From: Epiperipatus broadwayi
Lineage: Eukaryota; Onychophora; Udeonychophora; Euonychophora; Peripatidae
Length of the DNA: 64,000 nucleotides
NCBI GenBank assembly: GCA_028023455.1
Contig: JAQFVV010012536.1
Location: 2,500,001 to 2,564,000, forward strand
Direction of reading: 5' to 3'
This document shows positions 10,256 through 22,329 of the stretch, one piece after another; position 1 is the stretch's first letter, and the number at the start of each line of letters is the position of its first letter. Both the position numbers and the translations under genes were made by a program. The notes under the pieces are model-generated. The model searched no databases, was not told where the DNA came from, and worked only from the letters and a program-made list of their open reading frames with translations.

Positions 10256-11019
10256 CTAAGTTATGAGTGTATTTAGAGGGAGAAAAGGTGTTTAATACAA
10301 TCTAAGTAAGTGATATATTATGCACAGAAATCTGTTATCATTTAGATGCTCATATTTTATATGTGATTTAAATGGAAAATGTCTTTTTGTTAATAATAAA
10401 TGTGATGTTTATTTTAAAAGAACATTTACATAGGAAAAGTTTGCAGATAGATTTAAATGTTACATACGAGATAATTGTAAAAAAAAAAAAAAATCATTTT
10501 TCACTGCTATCATAATTTATTAGTTATATTGTTAATTTATTTTGAAGGTTTTTATTTATTAGATGTGTATGTTATTTCAATTGTTATGTTTTGTTTAAAC
10601 ATAGTGAAGTTTAAAACTGCGGAATGATTCGTAATTTGTTGATGTAAACGTAATGTTATTGATTACTTAATTTATACATTACTCTTAAAACATATGTAAC
10701 TTAAAACATATGAATTAGAAGTTGATGTATTTCAGACGCAATAAAAATAAAAACTTTCACAGATGTAAATATTAGTTGTTTATATAAAAGCTGATTGTAT
10801 TTAACTTATAAAAAATTGCTTTGTGAAAATATGAATTTTTTTTTACCATATGTGTAAATGAAAGAATACCCGTATTGCCTGGTGCAGGGATAGAGAAATG
10901 GATTCTAGATTTTAAAGTCTATGAATCACAGCTCAATTTCTCTACTTCTAATAAGTCAATCTTCATATAAATTTAAACCACATACCAACTTTTTTTTTAC
11001 TTGCATAAACTATTAAAAT
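10256..11019. other. AT-rich sequence, no feature recognised
   Basis: No ORF or repeat match noted apart from short A and T runs. Confidence 0.5.
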
Positions 11020-11980
11020 AATAGCAACTCTCTCCATATAATAGTGCCATCTAGTGCAAGCTATAATAATCAATAGAAACCAGAAGATGTGTGCATTTAA
11101 ATCCCTATCTAGTACCTACTCATCCAATATCTACAGACTAGTTTCTAACTTATAGTTGTCACAGTGAGGAGTCTTGGATCCGAGAGCAATAGCCTTAGAC
11201 TTTAGATCTAATGAATCTCTCCATCAACTATCTTTTTTCTACCAAAATCACACTTTTATTTTATTTTTTCCATAATATCATATAAGTACAATTTATCCAA
11301 ACCACTTCAAATACTTTTTAGCAAAACTTTTTATTTGTACATATACATACATACACCTATGTTTCGACTGACCTGTAGTCTTCTTCAGAGCCAGTGTATT
11401 TTGATCTTAAAAAATTAAAATACACTGGCTCTGAAGAAGATTACAGATCAGTCAAAACATAGGTGTATGTATATGTACAAATAAAGAGTTTTGCTAAAAA
11501 GTGTTTGAAGTGGTTTGGATAAATTGTACCTTTTATCTATTTAGTCAATGGCAAAGCAATGAGCCTAAACTGTAAACATAATGTTTACAATCCAAGCCAC
11601 TTTACTTGCATACTCATACAGATCTGATCCCAGTTCAGTATCAATATATTTTGATGTCGTTGGTATTTTCACTTTAGACTTGTTATACAGGAAAAATAAC
11701 TTGGTTTGAAAACATTATTGTGGTTTCAGTTTGGGCTCATTGGTTATAGTTGAATAAATAGGAAAAAGACAGTTTCTGGAGTGATCCAAAAGTCTAGATG
11801 CATTTCTCTCAGATCCAAGGTTCCTCAATGTTAACAGTCATAAGCTAGAAACTAGTCTGTGGATATTGTATGAGTAAATATTATATTTAGAAATTTAAAT
11901 GCACAAACATCTGGCATCTATTGATTATGGTAGCTTGCACTAGGCGGCAGTATTGCATGGACAGAGTTGCTATTATTTCT
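11020..11980. mobile_element. hammerhead family 1 fold-back B with nested palindrome
   Basis: Left arm (minus) and right arm (plus) carry the family-1 sequence around GAAACTAGTCTG, in head-to-head order. The ribozyme cores are decayed in both arms (the CTGATGA region reads CTGTGAC on the left and is lost on the right). A different 244-bp palindrome sits between the arms. Confidence 0.7.
11286..11529. repeat. 244-bp palindrome nested in element B
   Basis: Arms of ~115 bp (GTACAATTTATCC ... GGATAAATTGTAC) meet at about 11408. Near the centre each arm has CTCTGAAGAAGA, a hairpin, and CGAAACATAGGTGTATG or its mutated form. The CTGAAGA/GAAAC layout is hammerhead-like, but the base at the cleavage position is G and stem I does not pair. 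Confidence 0.75.
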
Positions 11981-12069
11981 GTGGATTTCTGAGCAATAAA
12001 CTATTTGATTATCTAATGGGAAAAAAAATCATTAAAAAATTAAGCTATAGCTTATGTAGGGCTAGAGCT

Positions 12070-12465
12070 GCCACAAAATTGTAAGTGATTAAACAAGATA
12101 GAAAATGTTGATTGCTAGGAATTGCTGCAAATATACCCAGAAATTGTGATCTCTCTACAAGCTATCTAAAATATCATCTCTGAATCAGTGTGGTAGATAG
12201 CAGCATCGTTTAGCTATTTGTCACAAACTTTTGATGGTGAATATAGCACTGTGTTTTATATTTCCTTTAATCATCTTTAATGTTCACCATAACATCACAA
12301 AATCTTGGAAAATCACTTGGAAACATGCTTGTAAATCATGGTGTCATTGCTGTACATAGTTTGAATCATCTCATACGTTTCAGTAGCAAATTCCCCAATT
12401 TAAAACAAAAACTTAACGTTAGCATGATGTTCTATGTGCTAAGACTTAAAATACACTATCACAAT
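12070..12465 (-). pseudogene. mariner/GVQW3-type helix-turn-helix relic
   Basis: On the minus strand from about 12443 downward the frame reads VKFLF-IGEFATETYEMIQTMYSNDTMIYKHVSK-FSKIL with in-frame stops at the dashes. This matches the N-terminal helix-turn-helix region of mariner/Mos1-like transposases and GVQW3-type proteins (KFCFKLGKTATET...YG.....VFEWFKRF). Lower on the same strand, REITISGYI and STFSIL resemble the second helix-turn-helix (RRITISEIA...). No catalytic domain follows. Several stops and likely frameshifts mark it as dead. Similar relics lie at 40.2 and 50.5 kb. In the family the domain binds transposon termini. Confidence 0.65.
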
Positions 12466-12509
12466 TTATTTGTAGCCCATGATCCAGATATACTAGTATG
12501 TTAAGCTTT

Positions 12510-12744
12510 CATATAATACTAAATCATTCATTCACTTTACTACAGTTACACAATGCTTTATTTCCCAAAGTGCATGGATGATTTACTTCTTTTACAGTTT
12601 ACAGTTTTGATTGCCCCAACAATCTTCTTCAGAACTTCTGAAGAAGATTGCTAGGGCAATCGAAACTGTAAACTGTAAAAGAGGGTGGTAAATAAAGCAT
12701 TGTATAATAGTAGTAAAACACATGAATGATTTAGTATTATATAG
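12510..12744. repeat. 235-bp palindrome with CTGAAGAAGATTGC arms
   Basis: Arms from AATACTAAATCATTCAT to its complement fold about a centre near 12635. The arms hold CTGAAGA, a GATTGC/GCAATC hairpin and GAAAC, as in the palindrome at 34.2-34.5 kb. The hammerhead order is present, but stems I and III do not pair, so I treat it as a related fold-back without a supported ribozyme. Confidence 0.75.
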
Positions 12745-13115
12745 TATACATTTGGAAATGCTATAAGAAAGAGTAGTTATTATACTTCTTGAAAATATTA
12801 AGCTTTCTGTGGTATATAGTTAAACCAGATCATTACCTAACACTTGTGTTGATTCAGAGATGGCATTAAAGGCAGGTTAAAGAGAAAAACAATCACCTTT
12901 TCCATGGAACATACTGTGCATATAAGAAAAACTATTTTTAATGTTAATTACTGAAAACTATCGCATTAGTAACAAATAGAATATTAAAATTATAATTTCA
13001 TTTTTAAAATTTTTCATAACCATTATTTCATGACATTGAGCAAAATTTTTGTACAAAATAAACATTATGATATCATGATATTAATTCATGACATGTAAAA
13101 TGGGTTCTTATATGT
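12745..13115. other. AT-rich spacer
   Basis: Nothing recognised between the palindrome and the LINE 3' end. Confidence 0.5.
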
Positions 13116-15425
13116 GAATGTTTGTTGCAAATCATCATTATCATCAATCATTATCATTCGATTATGTGATGAAGGTCTTTCCAAGTTCAATCTGTTTTCT
13201 CCAATCTCTAGCCTCTCTTCTCCACATCACCCCTCCACACTTTCTTATTTCATCCATCCATCTCACATGTGGTCTCTTTCTGGGTCTTTTACAATCTCTT
13301 GGAATCCAGTTTAAGATTTTGATTGTCCATCTATTATCATCTCTTCTAGCAATATGTCCAGCTGAACTCCACTTTATTCTTTTAATTCTTTCAGTGATGT
13401 CAGTAACACCTGTTTGTTCTTTTATCTATGTATTGCATTTTCTATATCTTCTTGTTACTCCTAACATGCATCCCTTCATACTTTTTAAGTGGTTTGAAGT
13501 TTCTGTATTATTCTTCTGTTAAGTTCTCATGTCCATAAGTAAAAACTGATAAAACACATATATTAAAAAAACCTTCCTTATCAAACACATAGAAATACTT
13601 TCTTTTAATATTAAGTTATTTCTACCAAAAGTACTCCAACCAAGTTTAATTCTATGATTAATTTCATCCATTATGTTTTCATCTGTAGTAATAATATAAC
13701 CAAGGTATTTGTAGTTGTTAATTTATCAATCCTTATTTTCATCTTTTGAGAAAATCCATTGAAAATTACTTTAGTCTTTTTAACATTTACCTTTAGTCCA
13801 CCTTTCTTCCTTTCATCTGATAACTCTTACATTTCCTGAAGCTCTGAAGCATTATTTGCAAAAACAACTATATTATCAACAAAATCTAAATGACTTAAAT
13901 AATCTCCATTTACTTTTATTCTTTCAGCTTTCTGTTTTAATCCACAAAATACTCCTTATAGTACTGCTGTAAAAAGTTTTGGGGATATGGATTCACACTG
14001 TCTTACTGTTTTCTCAAGGTTAACATTTCAAGTTTGATTATGTAATCTAATTGTTGCTGTTGCAATTTTATAAGTATTCTTCACAATATGACAATATTCT
14101 GGGTCTATACCTTGGTGAATCAATACTTTAATTACTGAAAAATGTGTTTAGTATCAAATGCCTTTTCATAAACTACAAATTCAAAGCATAATGGCAACTC
14201 ATATTCATTGATATTTTCTATAACTTCTCTCAATACTTGGATTTGATCCATTATACTAAAATCACTTTTAAATCTAGCTTTTTCTTTTGATTGGTTGAAA
14301 TCCAAAGTTCTCTGTAGACAAGTTCTAATTATCTTAGTAAAAATTTTGTATAAAGCTGAGACTAATAGGTTTGTAATTTTTAATATCATCTTTATCATCT
14401 TTTTTTAAATATATATACTGCATTCTTCCAATTATCTGGTACAGCTTTATCATTTAGACATTTTGTATGTAACATTGTCAACTTTTTTTTCTATTTCTTC
14501 ACGTGCTTCTTTTAAGATATCAATTATAATTCCAACATTACCTGGAGCATTTCCTTTCTTTATACATTTAGTTGCATGTCTTACATTCTGAGCAGTTCAG
14601 ATGATATAATAGTTATAGGAGGTACTTGTTCTTTATTGCTATATAATTCTTGATAGAAGTATTCTATCCATTTCATGATGTCATCTCTCTTTTTAGAAAT
14701 AATTCCATTTTTTTATTGCAAATATAAATTTCCTACCAATACCAAAATGTTGTCTTACGCTCTTAAGACTTTTATTCTCTTCTGCAGTTTTCCTTGTTAG
14801 TTCACAGTTATACTTTCTTATATCATTTTCAACTCTTTTTCACACCATTTTACAAAATTCAAGATATTCAATCCTTTTTAATACATCATTTTTATATATC
14901 TTCATATTCCTTCTTTTCTTCATAAATTCTCTAGTCTCAGTAGAAATTTTATTGGTCAATCGCTGCTTTTTTCTACCAGCTATCTTTGTTGCAGTTTTTA
15001 AAAGTATCCTTTATTTTTCTATTAATTTCATTCAAATCTGAATCATGTTCAAAATCTGCTAATATTTGAAAACGATTTGCAAATTCTAATTTAAATTCAT
15101 TAGAATGTTTCTGAAGATTAGGAATATTATTTGTGAATATTGTTTTTTTTTAAAGAAATTTTTGTCTATCTCATTTTGCATTAACATGTATCTTACAGCT
15201 TACTAATCGATGATCATTTCTTGTGTTGAATTTTTTAAAAACATTACAATCTTGAAATATATATTTTCTGTTAGTCAAAATATAATCCAAGTCTGCTGTA
15301 CCTTCATTTGGATCCTTCCAACTCCATTTCCTTTTAACATGGTGTTTCTTGATCTTATTCATAGGTAAAAAGCCAATAAACTCACTACGCTGACTAATGC
15401 ATGTTGGTGAAAAGCTCATCAATGT
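13116..15425 (-). pseudogene. RTE-type LINE, endonuclease C-terminus to 3' end
   Basis: Read on the minus strand, 15422-15171 gives the end of an AP-type endonuclease (KRKWSWKDPNEG, DYILTNRKYI, NDHRLVSCKI), followed by reverse transcriptase. 14398-14132 holds LVSALYKIFTKIIRT, DQIQVLREVIE and YEKAFD. Further down, about 14000-13840, QCESISPKLFTAVL and FVDNIVVFANNASELQEM are readable. The catalytic Asp of motif A is Val (FVVYEKAFD) and the FADD box reads FVDN, so the enzyme is dead. Frameshifts and stops divide the frame. The 3' region ends in an ATC-rich simple tail near 13135, typical of RTE elements. The upstream endonuclease half is missing (5' truncation near 15425). Stubs of the same family occur at 16.0, 35.6, 36.7 and 63.8 kb. 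Confidence 0.85.
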
Positions 15426-15997
15426 TTATATACTATATGATCACATAGTAATAACAACTGCAATGACAAGAACGTATGGAGTGGACATTAGGATTTTGTC
15501 CTGCTTGGCTCCTTAAGACCACCAAGAGAAATCAATGGGTCTCCTTTCAGTTAACAGCAAACTCCTTTCTGTAACCTTGTTGCAAATATATGGTAATAAA
15601 TAGTTTCAAGCACTCATTTATTTTAATATTTAGAGTATTTTCACTTTGGAAGATTAATCAAAAAGGAAGAGATAAGTAACTTTTGGAACTATTCATGACT
15701 AAAATTTAAAACAATTTCATTATTTTATATTGTATAAATCTCATAAACTATATTAATTTCATGGTGTGGGTTCACAAAACCTTAAGACTAAAATTCCATT
15801 TTTTTATTACAGCAGCTAATAATTTACTATTCTTTATCTCAATAAAGTTTCTTTTTGTATGTTAATATTTAAATTATAAGTGGGTGAATTAAAGCATCTG
15901 CGGTATATTTTAAAGCTATAGTTGTACAGATATTGGCAAGTGATAATAAAAGTAAAGTAAATTAAAACTATTGTTTGACTAAAAGACTATCATACAA
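15426..15997. other. spacer, no feature recognised
   Basis: Unassigned sequence between two RTE copies; it may include more degenerate LINE sequence next to 15425. Confidence 0.4.
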
Positions 15998-16430
15998 TTG
16001 ACATCATTGTTAATCCACTGCAGGATGAAGGTCTCTCCAAGTTCAATTCATCTTCTCCAATCTCTAGTTTCTCTTCTTTACATCAGTCCTTCACACTTCC
16101 TTATTATATTTATCCATCTCACATGTGATCTCTTTCTGGGTCTTTTACACTCTCTTGGAATTCAGTTTAAGATTTCCAATTGTCCATCTATTATCATCTC
16201 TTCTACCAATATGTTCAGCCCAACTCCACTTCAATCTTTTAATTTTTTCAATGAGGTCAGTAACATTTGTTTGTTCTCTTACCCAGATCTCTTCTAACAA
16301 TATGCCCAGCCCAACTCCACTTCAATCTTTTAATTTTTTCAATGAGGTCAGTAACACCTGTTTGTTCTCTTACCCATACATTGCATTTTTGTTCTCTTGT
16401 TTTTTGTTTTTTTAGAAGAGTAAAAATGCA
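15998..16430 (-). mobile_element. RTE LINE 3'-end stub with 91-bp internal duplication
   Basis: Matches the 3' end of the LINE at 13.1 kb (CCACTGCAGGATGAAGG, CATCTCACATGTGATC and so on), same strand. A segment starting ATCTCTTCTA.CAATATG is present twice, at about 16195 and 16286. Only the last part of the ORF and the 3' UTR are present. Confidence 0.8.
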
Positions 16431-17535
16431 TATACCCTTACCATAAAAAACAATAACACCTCCCTTTCATCTATCCATCTTTTTTACATATATATATATT
16501 TAAATAGGATTAAACTTTATTGGTACAGAATGTTTTACAACGTAAGCATTGATTTACATAGTATAATATGGAGATCTAAGATGATGCACTGTATTTTTGT
16601 CCATAGCGTTTCCAAAAATTGATCAACCTGTGACAACTCAGTAATCCATGGGATGATTAATTATTAAAAGTAAACGTATGTTACAATTAGGAAGTATTTG
16701 TAAGTCTAGAGTTTAAATATGAATAGCATTTTAGGAGTACAATATTGAAAAATCCAATTTGCAGCAGATAAGTTGAGGAATAGAAAAACACTTGAGATAA
16801 TATAAAATGCGGGCTAAGCCAATCTACTTTTCAGTTCTCCAGAATGGCCTCGAATATTCCCAGAAGAGAGTAATTCAGTCTACTTTGGAAGACTTATGGA
16901 GAACTAGGGAAAAAACTAAGCTTTGAAATGTCTCTGCTTAAAACCATTCTAATCCATCACGAAGAGCCACATGAACAGCAAAGGGCCAACCCTATCAATA
17001 ATCACATTGAAAATAATAGAATAAGTTGAATCACTTGTAATTAAAACCATTAGTCCAAACTGCAGCTTACTTTGCAATAACACATAGATAAAATCGTTTA
17101 TAAGAATAATGCTAAGAAATAACATTATTTCTCCTTTCCTATGAATGAGAAAATCAACGTCGAAAACAATCCCCTGTAGCACCCTCATCCCAGCTCTCAT
17201 ATTCAACAGAACTAGGATTTAGGCTCCCAGGACTCCTCCCGATCATCAGACCATCTCATCCACTCAGAAAAACTGAGTGAAACAAAGAATTTTCATTAAA
17301 AGGCAAAATCAGTATAGTAATCTATTGAAATTTCAATGGCTGCCATATAATTTGCACAGCGTTTTTATAAATGTTGAAATTATTCTTATTGTGATGACAT
17401 GTTAACATAACTTGTATATGAAAAGAGAGCTAAGAAACTCCTCTTTTAAATAGGAATAGTTTTAGAGAAAATTAGTTCCCTAAATTAAGAATAAAGAAAC
17501 TAAAACGAGGAGACAGTAACAGAGTTAACTGGAGT
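16431..17535. other. unassigned unique-looking sequence
   Basis: Slightly less AT-rich than its surroundings between about 16820 and 17290. Short ORFs here (for example minus 17206-16949) show no domain that I recognise and I see no splice context to support an exon. Confidence 0.35.
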
Positions 17536-17831
17536 CCTTGGCTCCCTCTGGTGGACTCAAATATATATATATTACATTATATAATCTACATTTACTTACT
17601 TATTTTTTTCAAACTTTTTCCTTTTTTTTTAACCTACACATTTCTTTATATATATATAGAAATACCAATAATAATAAAAAGGTTGAAACATTGGGTGTTA
17701 AAGATGTGACTATGTATATATGGTTTATGGGAAAAAATAAAGTTTTTAAAAACAATAGAAGGAGAGTATATAATTTTGATTGAATTCAATGAAAAGAACC
17801 ATTATAGTTTAGAAGACTTTTTTTTTTTTAA
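17536..17831. other. AT microsatellites and T-runs
   Basis: TA runs at about 17563 and 17647 and a T-run at 17817-17829 just before the fold-back insertion; no gene seen. Confidence 0.5.
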
Positions 17832-17949
17832 GAAAAGAAGGTTTTAAAACAGGCAAAACTCTCCATACAGTAGTGCCACTCAGTGCCAACCAGAGTAATC
17901 AATGGATGCCAGAAGGCTTGTGCATAAAATCCCTATCTAGTGCCTAGTC

Positions 17950-18008
17950 ATCCAATATCTCTAGACTAGTTTCTGGCTTGTGGCCTTCGTCAGTGAGGAG
18001 CTTTGGAT
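17950..18008 (-). ncRNA. hammerhead ribozyme, family 1, weak stem I
   Basis: Minus strand: CTGACGA core, GGC/GCC stem II with CACAA loop, GAAA, palindromic ACTAGT stem III, C at the cleavage position. The outer block ATCCAA/TTGGAT pairs, but the inner stem I block CCTCA faces TAGAG with two mismatches, so activity is doubtful. Confidence 0.6.
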
Positions 18009-18385
18009 CTGAGAGCACTGCACTTAGATCTTAGAATCTAATGCAACCCTTCAGCAGCCACCTTTTATCTCTACTTAACTACAAAACTATAAGAATAAAA
18101 TTGAAAACACAATATTTTCAATCTAAGCTCAATAGCTTATATAGTCATATGAGTCTGAATCCAGTTCAGTACCCATACATTTTGGTGGCTATGGTTGTTA
18201 AAGAGCCAAAGACACCAAAATGTATGGGTACTGAACTGGGTTCAGACCCATATGATTATATAACTTATTGAGCTTAGATTGAAACTATTATTGTGTTTTC
18301 CAATTTTATTCTCATAGATTTGTAGTTAAGTAGAGATAAAAGGTGGCTGCTGGAGGGTTACATTAGATCCTAAGATCTAGGTGCA

Positions 18386-18454
18386 GTGCTCTCAGATCCA
18401 AAGCTCCTCACTGACAAAGGCCACAAGCTAAAAACTAGTCTGGGAATATTGGAT
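18386..18454 (+). ncRNA. degenerate hammerhead, right arm of C
   Basis: Core mutated to CTGACAA and GAAA to AAAA. The stems can still form. Predicted inactive. Confidence 0.55.
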
Positions 18455-18615
18455 GAGTAGGCACTAGATAGGGATTTTATGCACAAACCTTCTGGCATCC
18501 ATTGATTACTCTGGTTGGCACTGAGTGGCACTACTGTATGGAGAGTTTTGCCTGTTTTAAGGATAGTAATGTGCTAGCATAAAAAATAGTGATCATGTGA
18601 TGAAAAGAAGGTTTT

Positions 18616-20203
18616 CTTATTGCTGTTGTTAAAAAGTTTGTTTAACAGTGGTGATAATAATTTAAATATATATATATATTAATTGTTCATATTTATTTTG
18701 TTATTTTTGTAGATTGTATTTCATTAATATTTTTTTTATTAAAATGTTTTTATTTTATTTAGTAGTGCACAATCCAAAACTACAAGTTAAGATTAGATAA
18801 AAGCTACATAAATAATAAATTAAGTTCATTTTTAATTACAGAATCTGATTAAATACACCATATTAGAATACCGCCTAATAAATCTTTATTTCTGTTCACA
18901 AATCAAATTAAATAAGTCTTAGCTCTTTGTGACTGATTCGGATGCGTTGAGGCTATATAATATAAGTTCCAAGAGATGTGGAATATTGTCTGGAAATGGG
19001 TTTGTTGATGAAATAATTTAATGGAAGGAAGATATCTTTTTAGAAGTATTAAGATTTAGATATTATTTGTGTGTATGAATATATCATAGGAAGTATTCAA
19101 TGGAAGTTTGGTATTTTGAAATAAACCCATAATTTAATATCTAATATTTCAATCTTTGTTATAGGTTGATGCTACGTAATTATAATGCCTTCTACAAGGT
19201 AAAATACCCATGCTTATTACATATACATTTATAAAATGTCAGCTCTGTGCAGTTTTTAATTGATATTATATATACGAGTAGTGTCTGCAAACTTTTGCTG
19301 TTTTCTTTGTTGATAAAAAAGGAAATTGAATATATAATATAAAGATAACTCATTTTAATTCAAACAGATGTATATTTTCTCATGTATCTATGGAAGTTTT
19401 GTTTCTTAATGTATTAGTTTTTTATTGGAATATTTGGTTTTGCTAAATGCTTTTATATTTTTATTTTGTTGTTGTTGTTGAATACTGTTTATTTAATAAA
19501 ATTTTGAACAAATGCTACGGAAATATTAAACGTTAAAAACTGAAGTAATATTTATTGTGATTTTACGTAGAAGTATAATCCAACCGTAAGTTTTTTTTAA
19601 AGGGATTTGAAATTTCATTAACTCACTGAAAGAAATAAACCATTTTAAAAATATATAAAAAACGTAAATATTAAGACAAGAAATAGGAATCATCTTGTCT
19701 AGATTTTTTGTAACATCTATACACATGTATATACGAGTATGCATGTCATTTATTAAATCGTACAAAGCATAGCCTAGCGGCGAAGGGGTTCACTAGCTCA
19801 TTTTTGTTTGGCTATCACATATTACCGTAGTATTTTTATGTTACTCGTTCTGCTTTTCATATTTTATAGTCTTTAATATTTAAAGAAATAACAAATTAAT
19901 TTCAAATTTAAAACAAAATCACTATTGAAAAAATTACATTTGATTTAAAATATATATAGCCAATAAATAATCAAAAGGAAATATATAGTGGGAACAAAGA
20001 ACATACCATTATTGATATGATTATAATTTATTAATTGACAATAATACATGATAAAAAAAATATAATATTTATTGCCAAATTTTAAAAAGTACTTGTATAT
20101 TATACTTTTTTGCCAGAAACTTGCCATTATTTACCTCCTCCAACTAACTTCTCAAAGATTTGGAGATAATGATTGGTTACACCCAACCTTCATTATGACA
20201 GAA
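18616..20203. other. AT-rich sequence, no feature recognised
   Basis: Contains TA runs near 18666 and short ORFs with no recognisable domain. Confidence 0.5.
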
Positions 20204-20213
20204 AGATTTTCTA

Positions 20214-20330
20214 TGGTTTTTTTTCCATATGTCATAGCATCGGCTGGGAAGCAAACCCGTGACAACTGTCTGAAAGCAACTGTTTGCTTGCTAGGCAGCT
20301 GCGCTGACCTCTCGGCTATCAATGCCTGAC
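20214..20330 (-). mobile_element. tRNA-derived mini-SINE S1, expanded anticodon arm
   Basis: Minus-strand tRNA-like body with A-rich tail (T-run on plus), flanked by AGATTTTCTA at 20204-20213 and 20331-20340. The anticodon arm region carries an extra ~20 bp near-duplication, so this copy is longer than the others and the cloverleaf is broken. Confidence 0.75.
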
Positions 20331-20340
20331 AGATTTTCTA

Positions 20341-20910
20341 CTGTTAATCTTGATCTGTGAGATGTTTTGTTAAGTTTTATTCAAACAAAGTAAGCTTCAC
20401 ACTCGCAGATCTAACCGCTTCAGCTTCACCTATTTAAATAGAAAGTAGGTTGAAGTAAAGAAGGTTCCCCTCTTTTCTTCCATAGCGTAAGCTTGATGTT
20501 AAAACACCTGTAGAGGTCCCTACTATTGCATTTTTACACGCATATTATCGAGGTTATAGCCTCAGTAAATATTTCAAACAAAGTAAGTAAATTAAAGCAC
20601 TCTAAATGCTGAACAAAGAATCAAGAATATAATGAATTCACCTATTGTTGGAGCCCTGATGTTTATAAGTATACTTTTGTCAACATTGTTGGTAATTCAG
20701 AGTGAAATAAATTTATCAGCCAGATGGAATAAGACACTTAAGAGTTATTAAACTCATAATCAATTATACATGGCTGGAGGCAAAATCTCTCTTTAAACAC
20801 CTTGACAAAAACGATTATTCACATAAGTATGTACTCCCAAAATAGCACATAATTTATGCAGCAAACTTTTTAATCTTTTGTTTTAAATGAGAATCTATTT
20901 TTGGAATTCC
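20341..20910 (+). repeat. dispersed repeat with AACATTGTTGGTAATTCAGAG
   Basis: Sequence around 20640-20790 (GATGTTTATAAGTATAC, CAACATTGTTGGTAATTC, CAGATGGAATAAG) recurs at 38.4-38.75 kb and, inverted, at 38.8-39.0 kb. It belongs to an unnamed interspersed family. No ORF. Confidence 0.6.
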
Positions 20911-20926
20911 AACTTCTCTATATTTT

Positions 20927-21019
20927 TTTTTTTCATTTGTCAAAGCATCGGCTGGGAAGCAAACCTGGGACAACTGCTTGCAAGGCAGCTGTGCTAACCA
21001 CTCAGCCACCAATGTTGAC
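20927..21019 (-). mobile_element. tRNA-derived mini-SINE S2 with 16-bp TSD
   Basis: Minus strand gives GTCAACATTGGTGGCTGAG, an anticodon-like arm CTGCCTTGCAAGCAG, a T-arm and CCGATGC, then an A-tail. Exact flanks AACTTCTCTATATTTT at 20911-20926 and 21020-21035 show LINE-type retroposition. It is too diverged to be a functional tRNA. Confidence 0.85.
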
Positions 21020-21259
21020 AACTTCTCTATATTTTCCTTTTAAATTTGAATCATTATGCAGATTCATAAGTCCCATTTGTAAGAAAACAGAAGCTTCTTA
21101 GATTTTGAAAGAAAAAATTTCCATGAAAAAAGAAAACATTTCCTGTTTCTTAAAATCTTCAAAGTGTTTGTCAAATTTGTCTTTAATATGTTTAATTTTA
21201 TCGCAATATTGTGAAAAACTACAATTTTAATTGTGTATTTTTAACTGTTGATATGTTGG

Positions 21260-22310
21260 GAAGTAAGTTAGGATCCCAGTTATCAGGTCATTTCCTTATA
21301 AAACTTGCCATTGTATCATACATGTTCATTATTAATTTTATCTTCTTCCTGTAAATTAAATGTTGAAACTGTTCAAATGTTTGGTAATTCAAATACCAAA
21401 TCTTGTATCCATGCTGGATCTTTAAGAATTGATAAATTTTAGTAAACAATATTATTTCTTCTCTAAGCAAACAAAAGCTCTTCAAGATTTTGTGAAGATA
21501 ACCAATGAACTCTTGTGCAATAAGGAAGTGCTTTGATTTCAGATTAAATTCTTAAGAAACACTCCAAACTTCAGATGGCTAAGTCTCCTAGATCGAATGA
21601 AATTTATCATAGTTCCAAGCACTTTGTTCATTTTTTAAAATTTTAGAACATAGAATTTTTTGACGAATAATGCAGGGGAATAACTTTAGTTCTGTTTTAC
21701 TCAGGCAAATTTCCTTCAGCTTTGCTACCAATCTTGGTATGAGTTTCTTATCTTCACTTACCATTGCTTTGACACCATGAGTTGTCACAACAATGATTCT
21801 ACACAAGGGAAGATAGAACGTCTTCTAAGTGTAGTATTTCTGTGGATGGAGAGCATTTCCAAAAATTCTTCTATTATTTTCACGTTTTCTCCCAACTACA
21901 AAAGAACAAAGCAACTTATGCAACATTTTATACACCAATACTTTCATCAATTGCGATGGAGAACTGTAGCATATACTTCATGCAGTTGATCATTCAGATT
22001 TCTTGCCATCTCACATGTTCTATTTGGCATAGTATTTTTCAATAATGATATATTGTGGACTGATGTGTATTTTAGAAAGTCAAATTCAACAGCTTTTATC
22101 ATACATTCTTTGACTAATAACCCTTCTGTGAATGGTTTAGAGTTATTTGCTAGTAAATAATTAATTTCATAACTACATCCCATTATTGATTCATTGCTTT
22201 TCATCAACTTTGAAAACACTTGTGATTTTGAAATGAGTTTTCAAACTTTTCAATTTCTTTTCTTTTAATTTACCTTCAATTCATAAGTATTGTTCCTTGT
22301 GTTATGTTTC
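21260..22310 (-). pseudogene. hAT transposase relic, GTF2IRD2/ZBED-like
   Basis: Minus-strand fragments in order resemble the hAT-derived GTF2IRD2/ZBED5 family. 22219-21947 has GCSYEINYLLANNSKPFTEGLLVKECMIKA and ISLLKNTMPNRTCEMARNLNDQL. 21806-21588 has VTTHGVKAM (usually LTTDGAPAM), LVAKLKEIC, LFPCIIRQKILCSKILKNE (usually HCIIHQE.LCAK.L). 21485-21288 has FCLLREEIILFTK and YLNYQTFEQFQHLI. In the family these parts are the segment before the catalytic core, the second catalytic block and the insertion-domain region. The catalytic-type Asp of TTDG is His here, the His of IHQE is Arg, and frames are broken. No zinc finger, dimerisation domain or terminal repeats were found. Confidence 0.75.
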
Positions 22311-22329
22311 ATAATGGTATTTAATATTA

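Larger units (their letters stand above)
17846..18601. mobile_element. hammerhead family 1 fold-back C with 14-bp TSD
   Basis: Two arms of about 350 bp meet near 18200 (ACCCATACATTTTGGTG and its inverse). The unit is flanked by GAAAAGAAGGTTTT at 17832-17845 and 18602-18615, an exact 14-bp target-site duplication, so the inverted dimer inserted as one piece. Each arm holds a hammerhead region pointing outward. The right end has an extra tail ending in GATCATGTGAT. Confidence 0.9.

Noticed and set aside
11370-11470. Hammerhead in the CTGAAGA...GAAACATAGGTG palindrome
   Set aside because: The base at the cleavage position is G and stem I strands are not complementary.
12600-12680. Hammerhead in the CTGAAGAAGATTGC...GCAATCGAAAC palindromes (also 34.4 kb)
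   Set aside because: Stem II is perfect but no acceptable stems I and III can be drawn from the flanking bases.
19770-19830. Possible tRNA gene (CCTAGCGGCGAAGGGGTTC)
   Set aside because: No acceptor or anticodon stem closes; too weak.
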